Assembly (NCBI GenBank): GCA_946478675.1
Contig: CAMLEF010000019.1
Coordinates: forward strand, 1-25,712
Source of the DNA: an uncultured Flavobacteriales bacterium
GTDB lineage: Bacteria; Bacteroidota; Bacteroidia; Palsa-965
Reading direction: 5' to 3'
DNA: 25,712 nt
The notes under the pieces were generated by a model. It was given only the letters and a program-made list of their open reading frames with translations, did no database searches and was not told the DNA's origin. Both the position numbers and the translations under genes were made by a program. Shown in pieces: positions 7,670-14,447 of this stretch. Position 1 is the first letter of the stretch; every line of letters starts with the position of its first letter.

Positions 7670-8293
7670 ATGAAACGGTTCCGAAGCCTGCTTTTACTGA
7701 TCGCCCTCGTCTTCTCGGCGAACGTATCCGGCCAGACTTATCCCGGCAGCAGCAATTCGTCGCCGCTCAGCTGCCAGGCCAGCTTCCAGTACATCGATTC
7801 GATGGGCTACGTGTTCTTCATCAACACGTCGACGCCCGGCAGCACAGGTTCATATTACTGGTCGTTCGGCGACAACATGTACAGCACGCAGTTCAATCCT
7901 TCGCATATTTACGCGCAACCGGGCACGTACCAGGTCTGTCTCGCCGCCTTCGATTCGCTGCAGAATTTCTGCGATTCGATCTGCCAGTACATCACCGTCA
8001 GCAGCACCGGTTACTGCGAAGACCTCGCCGGCGCCAAAGCCGTCACGCTCGCACCGAATCCCGTGCACGGACAATTTTCGCTCTCGTACCAGTTGCTGCA
8101 GCCCGCCGACGTTCTTATTACCGTCTGTGATCTCAGCGGAAGATTTATCGCCGTGCTTTCGCGGCAAATGCAAAATGCCGGGCAGCAAACGCAACAATTC
8201 AATACGGAATCGCTCAATTCCGGTACTTACCTGGTCCGCATCGAGGCAGGAGGCCGCACCGCTTATACGCGGCTGGTCGTCTCGCGGAATTGA
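7670..8293 (+). CDS. Secreted single-PKD protein with T9SS sorting domain
   Basis: 207 aa. The signal peptide is MKRFRSLLLLIALVFSANVSGQ. One PKD domain follows (YYWSFGDNMYSTQFNPSHIY, then PGTYQVCLAAFDSL), then a short linker and a T9SS type A domain (VTLAPNPVHGQFSLSY ... LNSGTYLVRIE). The layout is a minimal version of the 4534 protein, and the cysteine-bearing strand after the PKD core (FCDSICQYITV) resembles that protein's FCDTINVYI strands, so the two are probably paralogues. It has its own promoter and a strong terminator at 8371. Cargo function is unknown; surface adhesion is only a guess. Confidence 0.9.
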   Translation: MKRFRSLLLLIALVFSANVSGQTYPGSSNSSPLSCQASFQYIDSMGYVFFINTSTPGSTGSYYWSFGDNMYSTQFNPSHIYAQPGTYQVCLAAFDSLQNFCDSICQYITVSSTGYCEDLAGAKAVTLAPNPVHGQFSLSYQLLQPADVLITVCDLSGRFIAVLSRQMQNAGQQTQQFNTESLNSGTYLVRIEAGGRTAYTRLVVSRN

Positions 8294-8370
8294 CACACCA
8301 GCAATCATCCGCCAGCGCGGCGGTTATCGCGCCTCTTCCCCCATTTCGTGTGTTTTTGGGGGATAACCCG

Positions 8371-8406
8371 GAAGGGTGCCGACGGGAGACGGCACCCTTC
8401 ATTTTT
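8371..8406 (+). terminator. Strong rho-independent terminator
   Basis: A perfect 11-bp stem (GAAGGGTGCCG, 8371-8381, with CGGCACCCTTC, 8390-8400) is followed by ATTTTTAT. It lies 77 bases after the stop of the PKD gene and insulates it from the cysteine desulfurase. Confidence 0.88.
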
Positions 8407-8467
8407 ATCCGGCGACTGAAGTCACCGGTTATACCGGGAGTCGGTGTCGGTTCTTGACGGCCGGTTA

Positions 8468-8507
8468 TACCGTGAAGTCGTCGCAGACGTACTTCACGGT
8501 ATCTTTG
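8468..8507 (+). promoter_or_regulatory. 11-bp palindrome overlapping the -7 box of the cysteine desulfurase
   Basis: TACCGTGAAGT (8468-8478) and ACTTCACGGTA (8491-8501) are perfect inverted complements. The 12-base centre can pair further (CGTC with GACG). The right arm overlaps TATCTTTG at 8500-8507, an exact TAnnTTTG box, and the ATG is at 8512. It may be a repressor operator or an RNA hairpin; if TATCTTTG is the promoter the message is leaderless. The related string CCGGTTATACCG occurs twice nearby, at 8425 and 8461. Confidence 0.6.
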
Positions 8508-8511
8508 CACG

Positions 8512-9651
8512 ATGATTTATCTCGATTACAACGCTACGACGCCCGTCGATCCGCGCGTGCTGGAGGCGATGTTGCCGTATTTCTCCGAGCGGTTCGGGAA
8601 CGCGGCGAGCAAGACGCATGCGTTCGGCTGGACAGCAGCGCAGGCGGTGGATGATGCACGGGCGCAGGTGGCGGCGCTGATCGGTGCGGAAGCGGGAGAG
8701 ATCATTTTTACTTCCGGTGCTACCGAGTCCATCAACCTTGCGATCAAAGGCGTGGCGGCGGCTTACCGGATGAAAGGAAAGCACATCATCACCGTTGCTA
8801 CGGAGCATAAAGCGGTGCTCGATACCTGCGCGGCATTGGAACAAAACGATGCGGAGATCACCGTGCTGTCCGTTGATCGGAACGGGATCGTGGATATTGA
8901 CGCACTGAAAAAAGCTCTGCGTCCCGATACGATTCTCGTTTGCGTGATGCTCGCGAACAATGAAACCGGCGTCATCCAGCCGATGCGCGAAATTGCGGAG
9001 CTGGTGCATGCGAACGGCTCGATTCTTTTCAGCGATACCACGCAGGCCGCCGGGAAGATGCGCCTCGACGTGAACGAATACGGCATCGATCTCTGCTGTC
9101 TTTCCGCGCACAAGATGTACGGACCGAAAGGCGTCGGTGCGCTGTACGTTCGCAGGAAAAATCCGCGCGTGGCGTTATTGCCGCAGATGCACGGCGGCGG
9201 CCACGAAAAGGGCTGGCGCTCGGGCACGCTGAATGTTCCGGGCATCGTCGGATTGGGCAAAGCCGCTGCGATTACCGCGGAAGAATGGTGGAGCGATGCA
9301 CAGCGCATTTCCATCCTGCGCACGAAGCTCGAGCAGCAGATCCAGGATCATTGCGGCAACGTTTTCATCAACGGCAGCATCCGCGATCGTTTGCCGAACA
9401 CCAGCAGCCTTTCCATCAAAGGCATCAAAACCGATCGCCTGATTGCAAAGCTCCCGGAGCTCGCGTTCTCCACCGGCAGCGCCTGCACCTCTGCAATTCC
9501 CGGGCCTTCACACGTGCTGCGCGCCATGGGTATCAGCGATGAGCTTGCTTATGGTTCCATCCGTCTTTCCCTCGGAAGATTTACCACGGAAGAAGAAATG
9601 CAGCAAGCCTCGAAAGCGTTCTGTACCATTATCCCGCAGCTGCGTTATTAA
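8512..9651 (+). CDS. Cysteine desulfurase, NifS/IscS family (PLP enzyme)
   Basis: 379 aa. It removes sulfur from L-cysteine as an enzyme-bound persulfide, giving alanine, for Fe-S cluster or thio-cofactor synthesis in the cytoplasm. The start MIYLDYNATTPVDPRVLEAM is the family's usual N-terminus and fixes the ATG. Fold type I PLP signatures are intact: TSGATESINLAIKG, His99 in TEHK, Asp175 and Gln178 in SDTTQ, the Schiff-base Lys201 in SAHKMYGPKG, and the catalytic Cys325 in STGSACTSA, followed by Arg351. The length is normal. No iscU, nifU or suf gene lies beside it, so its acceptor cannot be named and I leave the symbol open (iscS/nifS). A palindrome overlapping its promoter box suggests regulation. 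Confidence 0.95.
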   Translation: MIYLDYNATTPVDPRVLEAMLPYFSERFGNAASKTHAFGWTAAQAVDDARAQVAALIGAEAGEIIFTSGATESINLAIKGVAAAYRMKGKHIITVATEHKAVLDTCAALEQNDAEITVLSVDRNGIVDIDALKKALRPDTILVCVMLANNETGVIQPMREIAELVHANGSILFSDTTQAAGKMRLDVNEYGIDLCCLSAHKMYGPKGVGALYVRRKNPRVALLPQMHGGGHEKGWRSGTLNVPGIVGLGKAAAITAEEWWSDAQRISILRTKLEQQIQDHCGNVFINGSIRDRLPNTSSLSIKGIKTDRLIAKLPELAFSTGSACTSAIPGPSHVLRAMGISDELAYGSIRLSLGRFTTEEEMQQASKAFCTIIPQLRY

Positions 9652-9656
9652 AAGAA

Positions 9657-9752
9657 GTTGCGTGTTGCGTGTTTCGTGGTGCGAATGGGTTTGTTAATCT
9701 TTAAGAGTTCACCCTCGCACCCTCGCACCTCCGCACCCCGCACCTTCGCAAC
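9657..9752. repeat. Inverted pair of tandem 7/8-mers (GTTGCGT / CACCCTCG)
   Basis: The right arm (9710-9752) reads CACCCTCG, CACCCTCG, CACCTCCG, CACCCCG, CACCTTCG, CAAC, a period of eight with one seven. The left arm (9657-9689) reads GTTGCGT, GTTGCGT, GTTTCGT, GGTGCGA and is its imperfect inverted complement, sharing GTTGCG at the outer end and GGTGCGA at the inner end. The arms flank ~20 unique bases between the desulfurase and the MORN gene. Confidence 0.7.
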
Positions 9753-9814
9753 TTTTCATCCGCAATTGTTGATTTCTCATCGAGAAGCCCGGTTTTACGC
9801 CGTGCCATTTAACA

Positions 9815-9822
9815 TAGTTTTG
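9815..9822 (+). promoter_or_regulatory. Promoter box TAGTTTTG for the MORN-repeat gene
   Basis: Exact TAnnTTTG match, 45 bases before the ATG at 9868. The expected -33 position is T-rich (GGTTTTACG) but lacks an exact TTG. Confidence 0.45.
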
Positions 9823-9867
9823 AAAACCCGAAAAACCACAACTACCGGATTCTCCGTTATAACCAAC

Positions 9868-11742
9868 ATGAGGCATATTCTCTCCCTTTGCTTCCTGCTC
9901 CTTTTCGTGATGGCCCGCGCGCAGTCTACCGTGCCCGTGTATCACGACGACAAGAAGAAACAGCAACAACCGAAAGCCGCCACTAAGCCCGAGAAGCGGA
10001 TCGAATATTACGACGACGCGAAAAAGAAAAAGAAAAGCGAAGAGTACTGGGTGAACGGCAAGCAGCAGGGCAAATGCACCGGCTGGTTCCCCGACGGAAA
10101 GCTCGAGCACACCGGCGCGTACCGTTTCGGAAAACAGGACAGTCTCTGGACGTACTACTACGACAACGGCAATAAAAAAGCGACGGAAAATTATTTCGAC
10201 GGAAAGAAAAGCGGTCCCGCCACTTATTATTTCAAAAGCGGGAAAGTATTTCTCGTTTGCAAATACGTCGAGAATCTTCCCGACAGCAGCTGGACCACGT
10301 ATTACGAAAACGGGAAAGTCCAGAGCATCGAGCAATACAAGATCGGTTTCGTCGACCTGCAATGGGTGTCGCGCAAAGACGGGCATTTCCAGTATTGGCA
10401 GGAGAACGGCACGCCGATGAACGACGGCTGGTATGTCAACGATACGCTGCAGGGAAAATTTACCGAATGGTATCCCAACGGGAAGAAAAAAGAAGAAGGC
10501 GATTACACGAAAGGAAACAAGTCGGGAAAATGGCAGGAGTGGTATGTCAATGGAAAACCTTCGCAATTGATCGAATACCGCGACGGCATGGAATACCTCT
10601 GGGGCCTTTGGGATGAAACGGGCAACCAGCTCATCAAAGACGGCAACGGTAAAATGGTGCTCGCGTTCGACAACGGCAAAAAACGCGGCGAAGGCATTTA
10701 CCGCGGCGGGCTCCGCGACAGCACCTGGACATTCTGGACGCAAAGCGGAAAGCTCGATTTCAAAGAAGAGTTTCGCGGCGGAAAGAAGAACGGCAAATCC
10801 ACTCACTGGTACGAAGACGGCCGCGTGAGCATCGAAGGCGAATACCTCGACGATCAGAAAACCGGAACGTGGACCTGGTACAAAGCCGACGGCAATATGT
10901 ACATGCAGGGCGAATTCAAAAACGACCTGCGCAACGGCCACTGGAAATACTGGTTCGACAACAAGAACGTGCTGCAGATGGAAGGCTGGTGCAAAGACGA
11001 CAAGGAAGACAGCCTCTGGACGTTCTGGTATTCCAACGGGCAGAAATACAAGGAAGGCCCTTTCATCCTCGGAAAGAAAAACGGTCCGTGGACCTTCTGG
11101 TTTGAGAACGGGCAGAAGCTGCAGGAAGGAAATTACAAGGACGATCTGAACGACGGCGACTGGATCTCGTGGTACGACAACGGACAAATCAAGGACCAGG
11201 GCTCGTTCAATAAAGGACAGCTGGTCGGCGAATGGAACGGCTGGTACGACAACGGCCAGGCGAATTATTCCGGCAAATATGAAAACGGCGCGAAGACCGG
11301 TCTCTGGAAATACTGGTGGAAAAACGGCAAGATGCACCAGACCGGTGTGTACATCAACGGCGTGCAAAACGGCACCTGGTCATCGTGGTACGACACCGGT
11401 TACCTCGAGCAGAAAGGACGCTACAAAGGCGGCAAGACGGACGGAAGCTGGGTGTATTATTACGAAACCGGCGGATTAAAAGCGAAGTCGAAATACAAGC
11501 AGGGCAAGCTCACCGGCAAGACGATCAACTATTACATGGACGGCAAGAAGCAGTCGGTGCTGAAGTACCGTCTCGTGATCGAGAAGAAATATCAATTCAC
11601 CACGACGAAAGGCAAGAAAGTCTACAAGCGTCTTCTCGTCAGCAAGCTCCGCTTGGCCATCTATTACGACACCGACGGCAAAGAGCTGATGCGGAAAAAA
11701 TACCCGAAGAAAGAACCGAAGGGGAACTCGAGGCCGAGGTAA
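9868..11742 (+). CDS. Secreted long MORN-variant repeat protein
   Basis: 624 aa from the ATG at 9868, where a signal peptide begins (MRHILSLCFLLLFVMARAQ); the longer open frame upstream runs through intergenic repeats. A Lys/Gln-rich linker with KKK runs follows (to ~residue 55). Then about 20 tandem units of ~23 residues run to ~residue 570, each with a G-x-W-x-x-WY-x-NG-x core, for example SGKWQEWYVNGK, NGPWTFWFENGQ, DGDWISWYDNGQ and TGLWKYWWKNGK. These are the MORN-variant repeats annotated in many Bacteroidota, often mislabelled as YwqK antitoxins. The C-terminus is basic (YPKKEPKGNSRPR) and lacks a T9SS domain. Repeats of this sort make elongated beta solenoids; periplasmic or surface location is inferred from the signal peptide only. 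The partner is unknown. Confidence 0.88.
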   Translation: MRHILSLCFLLLFVMARAQSTVPVYHDDKKKQQQPKAATKPEKRIEYYDDAKKKKKSEEYWVNGKQQGKCTGWFPDGKLEHTGAYRFGKQDSLWTYYYDNGNKKATENYFDGKKSGPATYYFKSGKVFLVCKYVENLPDSSWTTYYENGKVQSIEQYKIGFVDLQWVSRKDGHFQYWQENGTPMNDGWYVNDTLQGKFTEWYPNGKKKEEGDYTKGNKSGKWQEWYVNGKPSQLIEYRDGMEYLWGLWDETGNQLIKDGNGKMVLAFDNGKKRGEGIYRGGLRDSTWTFWTQSGKLDFKEEFRGGKKNGKSTHWYEDGRVSIEGEYLDDQKTGTWTWYKADGNMYMQGEFKNDLRNGHWKYWFDNKNVLQMEGWCKDDKEDSLWTFWYSNGQKYKEGPFILGKKNGPWTFWFENGQKLQEGNYKDDLNDGDWISWYDNGQIKDQGSFNKGQLVGEWNGWYDNGQANYSGKYENGAKTGLWKYWWKNGKMHQTGVYINGVQNGTWSSWYDTGYLEQKGRYKGGKTDGSWVYYYETGGLKAKSKYKQGKLTGKTINYYMDGKKQSVLKYRLVIEKKYQFTTTKGKKVYKRLLVSKLRLAIYYDTDGKELMRKKYPKKEPKGNSRPR

Positions 11743-11794
11743 TGTTTGGTAGTGAAGGCTGCTTCCGCAATCCGTGTTTACCGTAGCAATGCAC

Positions 11795-11916
11795 GGTCGG
11801 TCATTCGGTAAGTCGGCTCTGTTATCAAACCTAATCCGCGTTAACTATTTCATTTCATAAGTCCGGCAGTCGTCTCTGGGTTTTATATTGACCGACCGAA
11901 TGACCGAATTACCGAC
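11795..11916. repeat. Inverted pair of ACCGAATG octamer arrays
   Basis: The right arm (11890-11916) reads ACCG, ACCGAATG, ACCGAATT, ACCGAC. The left arm (11795-11816), reverse complemented, reads CCGACTT, ACCGAATG, ACCGACC. They flank ~73 bases of unique sequence in the gap between the MORN gene and the small membrane protein gene. The unit is the same as at 1779-1814, about 10 kb away. Confidence 0.78.
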
Positions 11917-11987
11917 TACAGTCACAGAGAAACTGCTGAATAAAGTCGCTTGACAAATCCTCTGGTCAATTCGGAATTTCCACCTAA

Positions 11988-12020
11988 AGAAAAACCCCAA
12001 TCCGAAGATCAGGGTGTTTC
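11988..12020 (-). terminator. UUCG-tetraloop terminator of the small membrane protein gene
   Basis: On the minus strand CCTGATC pairs with GATTGGG around a C(TTCG)G tetraloop, extended by weaker A-T pairs, and is followed by a TTTTT run. It lies 18 bases past the stop codon of the 12039-12365 gene. Confidence 0.8.
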
Positions 12021-12038
12021 ATGGGTTTGCTCGGTAGT

Positions 12039-12365
12039 TTAAGAAGTTTTCTTTTTCAGCTTGCGGAAGTGCGGATCATTCGGGTGTTCGTAATGCTTGT
12101 GCGGGTGGTTGTGCACGGGCGGTTCGCCTTTGGATTGTCCGGATCCGAAGAACCAGGCGACCAGGATCAGCAGGACGATCCCGGCAATAAGAACGAGCAC
12201 TTCACCGGCGCTGAAATCAGTACCGGTCTTTGCGGATGAAGAACTGGATTGGGCCAGTACCGTGTTCCCTTTCAGGAGCAGGAGTACGAATGGAGCTGCC
12301 TTCCATCCCGAAAATCGGGAATGCAGCCCCCGGAGGGTCACTTTGTTGAGTTTTTCCGGCATCAT
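12039..12365 (-). CDS. Small bitopic membrane protein with His-rich tail
   Basis: 108 aa from the ATG at 12365 (a second ATG follows immediately at 12362). The longer open frame adds 35 residues without a signal-like character. There are two hydrophobic stretches: a weak one at ~26-38 (APFVLLLLKGNTVLAQ, possibly a cleaved signal peptide) and a strong one at ~54-70 (VLVLIAGIVLLILVAWFFG). A serine run lies between them. The cytoplasmic or periplasmic tail is rich in His and Pro (PPVHNHPHKHYEHPNDPHF) and ends in KKK. The His cluster could bind metal, but this is only a possibility. I do not recognise a family. Confidence 0.7.
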   Translation of the reverse strand: MMPEKLNKVTLRGLHSRFSGWKAAPFVLLLLKGNTVLAQSSSSSAKTGTDFSAGEVLVLIAGIVLLILVAWFFGSGQSKGEPPVHNHPHKHYEHPNDPHFRKLKKKTS

Positions 12366-12510
12366 GGTAATTGGTTTTTGCGGGTAATAACGGATGCCCT
12401 TTTCCGGGAGGTTGAAAATGACAATCAAAAAAAGAACTTCGTCGAAAAATGAATAGTCTTTGTCGGTCAAATTTACGAGTTAATCGGAAACAGGTTTCAG
12501 TGACGGGGTG

Positions 12511-12541
12511 TTGTTTATTAATTATTTTCATTGTACATTTG
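12511..12541 (+). promoter_or_regulatory. Promoter of the rimP-nusA-infB operon (TTG-N20-TACATTTG)
   Basis: TTG at 12511-12513 and TACATTTG at 12534-12541 are exactly 20 bases apart. Both elements match the Bacteroidota consensus without a mismatch, in an AT-rich setting. Transcription would start near 12547, leaving a leader of about 54 bases that includes a terminator-like hairpin. Confidence 0.82.
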
Positions 12542-12570
12542 CATCCTGTTTTAGAAAGATACGATCAGAT

Positions 12571-12597
12571 CAGGGGACGACAGTCCCCTGTTTTTTT
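12571..12597 (+). terminator. Terminator-like hairpin in the rimP leader (candidate attenuator)
   Basis: A perfect 8-bp GC-rich stem (CAGGGGAC with GTCCCCTG) closes a GACA loop and is followed by seven T. By form it is a full intrinsic terminator, yet it lies between the operon promoter and the rimP ATG at 12601, so it would stop most transcription unless overridden. The T run also covers the ribosome-binding region of rimP. Confidence 0.75.
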
Positions 12598-12600
12598 GGT

Positions 12601-13065
12601 ATGGTGAGTACAAGCTACATTCAAGAACTGGCCGAGCAAAAGCTGGCCGAAGGAGACAGCTACCTCGTCGACATCACTGTCAGCGCTGCCAACAAGATCC
12701 GTGTGATCATTGACAATTTCCGCGGCATCGGTATCGACGAGTGTGTCAGCATGAGCCGTTGGATCGAGAACCATCTCGACCGCGAAGCGGAAGATTTCGA
12801 GCTCGAAGTCACTTCGCCCGGGCTGGATCAGCCTTTCCGCGTGTTCCGCCAATACCAGAAAAACATCGGACGAGAAGTGGAAGTGAAGCTGGCCAACGGC
12901 ACCAAAGTCGCCGGAACGCTCACCACCGCAACGCCTGATCAGATCGTGCTGGAACAACAGTCGAAAGAACGCATCGAAGGACGAAAAGCAAAACAAGTGG
13001 TCACCAAACAGCTCGACATCCCGATGGGCGACATCAAGGAAACCCGCATTGTCATTAAATTCTAA
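12601..13065 (+). CDS. rimP: Ribosome maturation factor RimP
   Basis: 154 aa. It helps 30S ribosomal subunit maturation in the cytoplasm. I chose the ATG at 12601 (MVSTSYIQELAEQKL) because the upstream extension of the frame would be read through the promoter and leader hairpin. The N-terminal domain shows DITVSAANKIRVIIDNFRGI and GIDECVSMSRWIENHLD, then the conserved FELEVTSPGLDQPFRVFRQY. The C-terminal Sm-like domain follows (GREVEVKLANGTKVAGTLT ... IPMGDIKETRIVIKF). Length and order are normal. It is first in the conserved rimP-nusA-infB operon, with nusA starting 46 bases after its stop. Confidence 0.95.
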   Translation: MVSTSYIQELAEQKLAEGDSYLVDITVSAANKIRVIIDNFRGIGIDECVSMSRWIENHLDREAEDFELEVTSPGLDQPFRVFRQYQKNIGREVEVKLANGTKVAGTLTTATPDQIVLEQQSKERIEGRKAKQVVTKQLDIPMGDIKETRIVIKF

Positions 13066-13111
13066 AAATCAACAGCCAAAAAAGCTAACCAGATTTTCAA
13101 TTCCTATAACA

Positions 13112-14362
13112 ATGGAAAATATCAACCTCATCGAATCCTTCTCGGAATTCAAAGAGACCAAGAACATTGACCGTGCGATGCTCATGAGCATCCTCGAAGA
13201 CGTTTTCCGCAGCATGATCCGCAAGAAATACGGCAGCGATGAAAACTTCGACGTCATTGTTAACCCCGAGCGCGGTGACCTCGAGATCTGGCGTAACCGC
13301 GAGATCGTGGACGACGAGTTCGCGGAAGACAGCTTTGATTACGATGAGAACAAGCATATCAGCCTTTCCGCCGCCAAGAAGATCGAGCCCGACTTCGAAA
13401 TCGGCGAACAGGTAACGGACCGCATTCTTCTTGATGATTTCGGCCGCCGCGCAGTGCTCGCTATCCGCCAGAACCTTGTTTCCCGTGTCCTCGATCTCGA
13501 GAAAGACGCGCTCTACCGCAAATACAAAGAGCGTGTCGGCGACGTCATCACCGGCGAAGTTTACCAGGTCTGGAAAAAAGAAACGCTCATCCTCGACGAC
13601 GAAGGCAACGAGCTCATTCTTCCGAAAAGCGAACAGATCCCTGGCGACTTCTTCAAAAAAGGCGATACCGTCCGTTCTGTTGTGTCGAAAGTCGACCTGC
13701 GCAACAACTCGCCGGTCATCATCCTTTCCCGCACGTCTCCGTCCTTCCTCGAGAAATTGTTCGAAATGGAAGTGCCGGAAATTTACGACGGCCTCATCAC
13801 CATCAAGAAGATCGTCCGCGAACCCGGCGAACGCGCGAAAGTCGCTGTCGAGTCGTACGACGATCGTATCGATCCGGTAGGCGCCTGCGTAGGTATGAAA
13901 GGCTCGCGTATCCACGGCATCGTTCGTGAGCTGCGCAACGAGAACATCGACGTGATCAACTACACGGCGAATTCTCAGCTGCTCATCCAGCGCGCTCTCA
14001 GCCCGGCGAAGATCACTTCGGTGAAGCTCGACGAAGAGAGCAAGCGCGCGGAAGTTTACCTGAAGCCCGACCAGGTGTCGCTGGCCATCGGTAAAGGCGG
14101 TCATAACATCCGTCTTGCCGGCCGTCTCACCGGTTACGAGATCGACGTTTATCGCGATACGGACGAGGACGTGGAAGACGTTACCCTCGACGAATTCGCA
14201 GACGAGATCGAACAGTGGATCATCGAAGAGTTCAAATCCATCGGCTGCGATACCGCGAAAGCCGTACTCGAGCTCAGCGATGAAGAACTGGTTAAACGTA
14301 CGGACCTCGAGGAGGAAACCGTGCGCGAAGTGAAACGCATCTTACGTACCGAATTTGAATAA
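13112..14362 (+). CDS. nusA: Transcription termination/antitermination factor NusA
   Basis: 416 aa from the ATG at 13112 (MENINLIESFSEFKE); the frame is open further upstream but overlaps rimP. The N-terminal RNA polymerase-binding domain (~1-125) includes SILEDVFRSMIRKKYG. The S1 domain (~130-205) includes GDVITGEVYQVWKKETLIL. Two KH domains follow: KH1 with GACVGMKGSRIHGIVREL near residue 257 and KH2 with AIGKGGHNIRLAGRLTGYEI near residue 326. A short acidic C-terminal segment ends the protein; the two long AR repeats of E. coli NusA (495 aa) are absent, as usual in this phylum. NusA modulates pausing and termination, so it could act on the leader hairpin of its own operon. Confidence 0.97.
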   Translation: MENINLIESFSEFKETKNIDRAMLMSILEDVFRSMIRKKYGSDENFDVIVNPERGDLEIWRNREIVDDEFAEDSFDYDENKHISLSAAKKIEPDFEIGEQVTDRILLDDFGRRAVLAIRQNLVSRVLDLEKDALYRKYKERVGDVITGEVYQVWKKETLILDDEGNELILPKSEQIPGDFFKKGDTVRSVVSKVDLRNNSPVIILSRTSPSFLEKLFEMEVPEIYDGLITIKKIVREPGERAKVAVESYDDRIDPVGACVGMKGSRIHGIVRELRNENIDVINYTANSQLLIQRALSPAKITSVKLDEESKRAEVYLKPDQVSLAIGKGGHNIRLAGRLTGYEIDVYRDTDEDVEDVTLDEFADEIEQWIIEEFKSIGCDTAKAVLELSDEELVKRTDLEEETVREVKRILRTEFE

Positions 14363-14370
14363 AAGCGCAT

Positions 14371-14408
14371 AAAGCGGGTTGGGGAAGCACTCCAATCCGC
14401 TTTGTTTT
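14371..14408 (+). terminator. Intercistronic hairpin between nusA and infB
   Basis: A 12-bp stem (14371-14382 with 14392-14403, one G-U pair) is followed by GTTTTG, so the T run is short. It starts 8 bases after the nusA stop and ends 45 bases before the infB ATG. It may be a partial terminator or an RNA processing/stability element setting the nusA:infB ratio. Confidence 0.6.
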
Positions 14409-14447
14409 GCGAACTTTGTAACCGCTTGCCAGGGAGGCAGGCATTTT

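Noticed and set aside
9709..11367. Long minus-strand open frame (552 codons) opposite the MORN gene
   Set aside because: Its Val/Phe/Pro periodicity mirrors the tandem repeats on the other strand; there is no signal or recognisable domain.
9868..11742. MORN-repeat gene as antitoxin of a toxin-antitoxin pair
   Set aside because: It has a signal peptide and no small toxin gene beside it; the antitoxin label for such repeats is an annotation habit.
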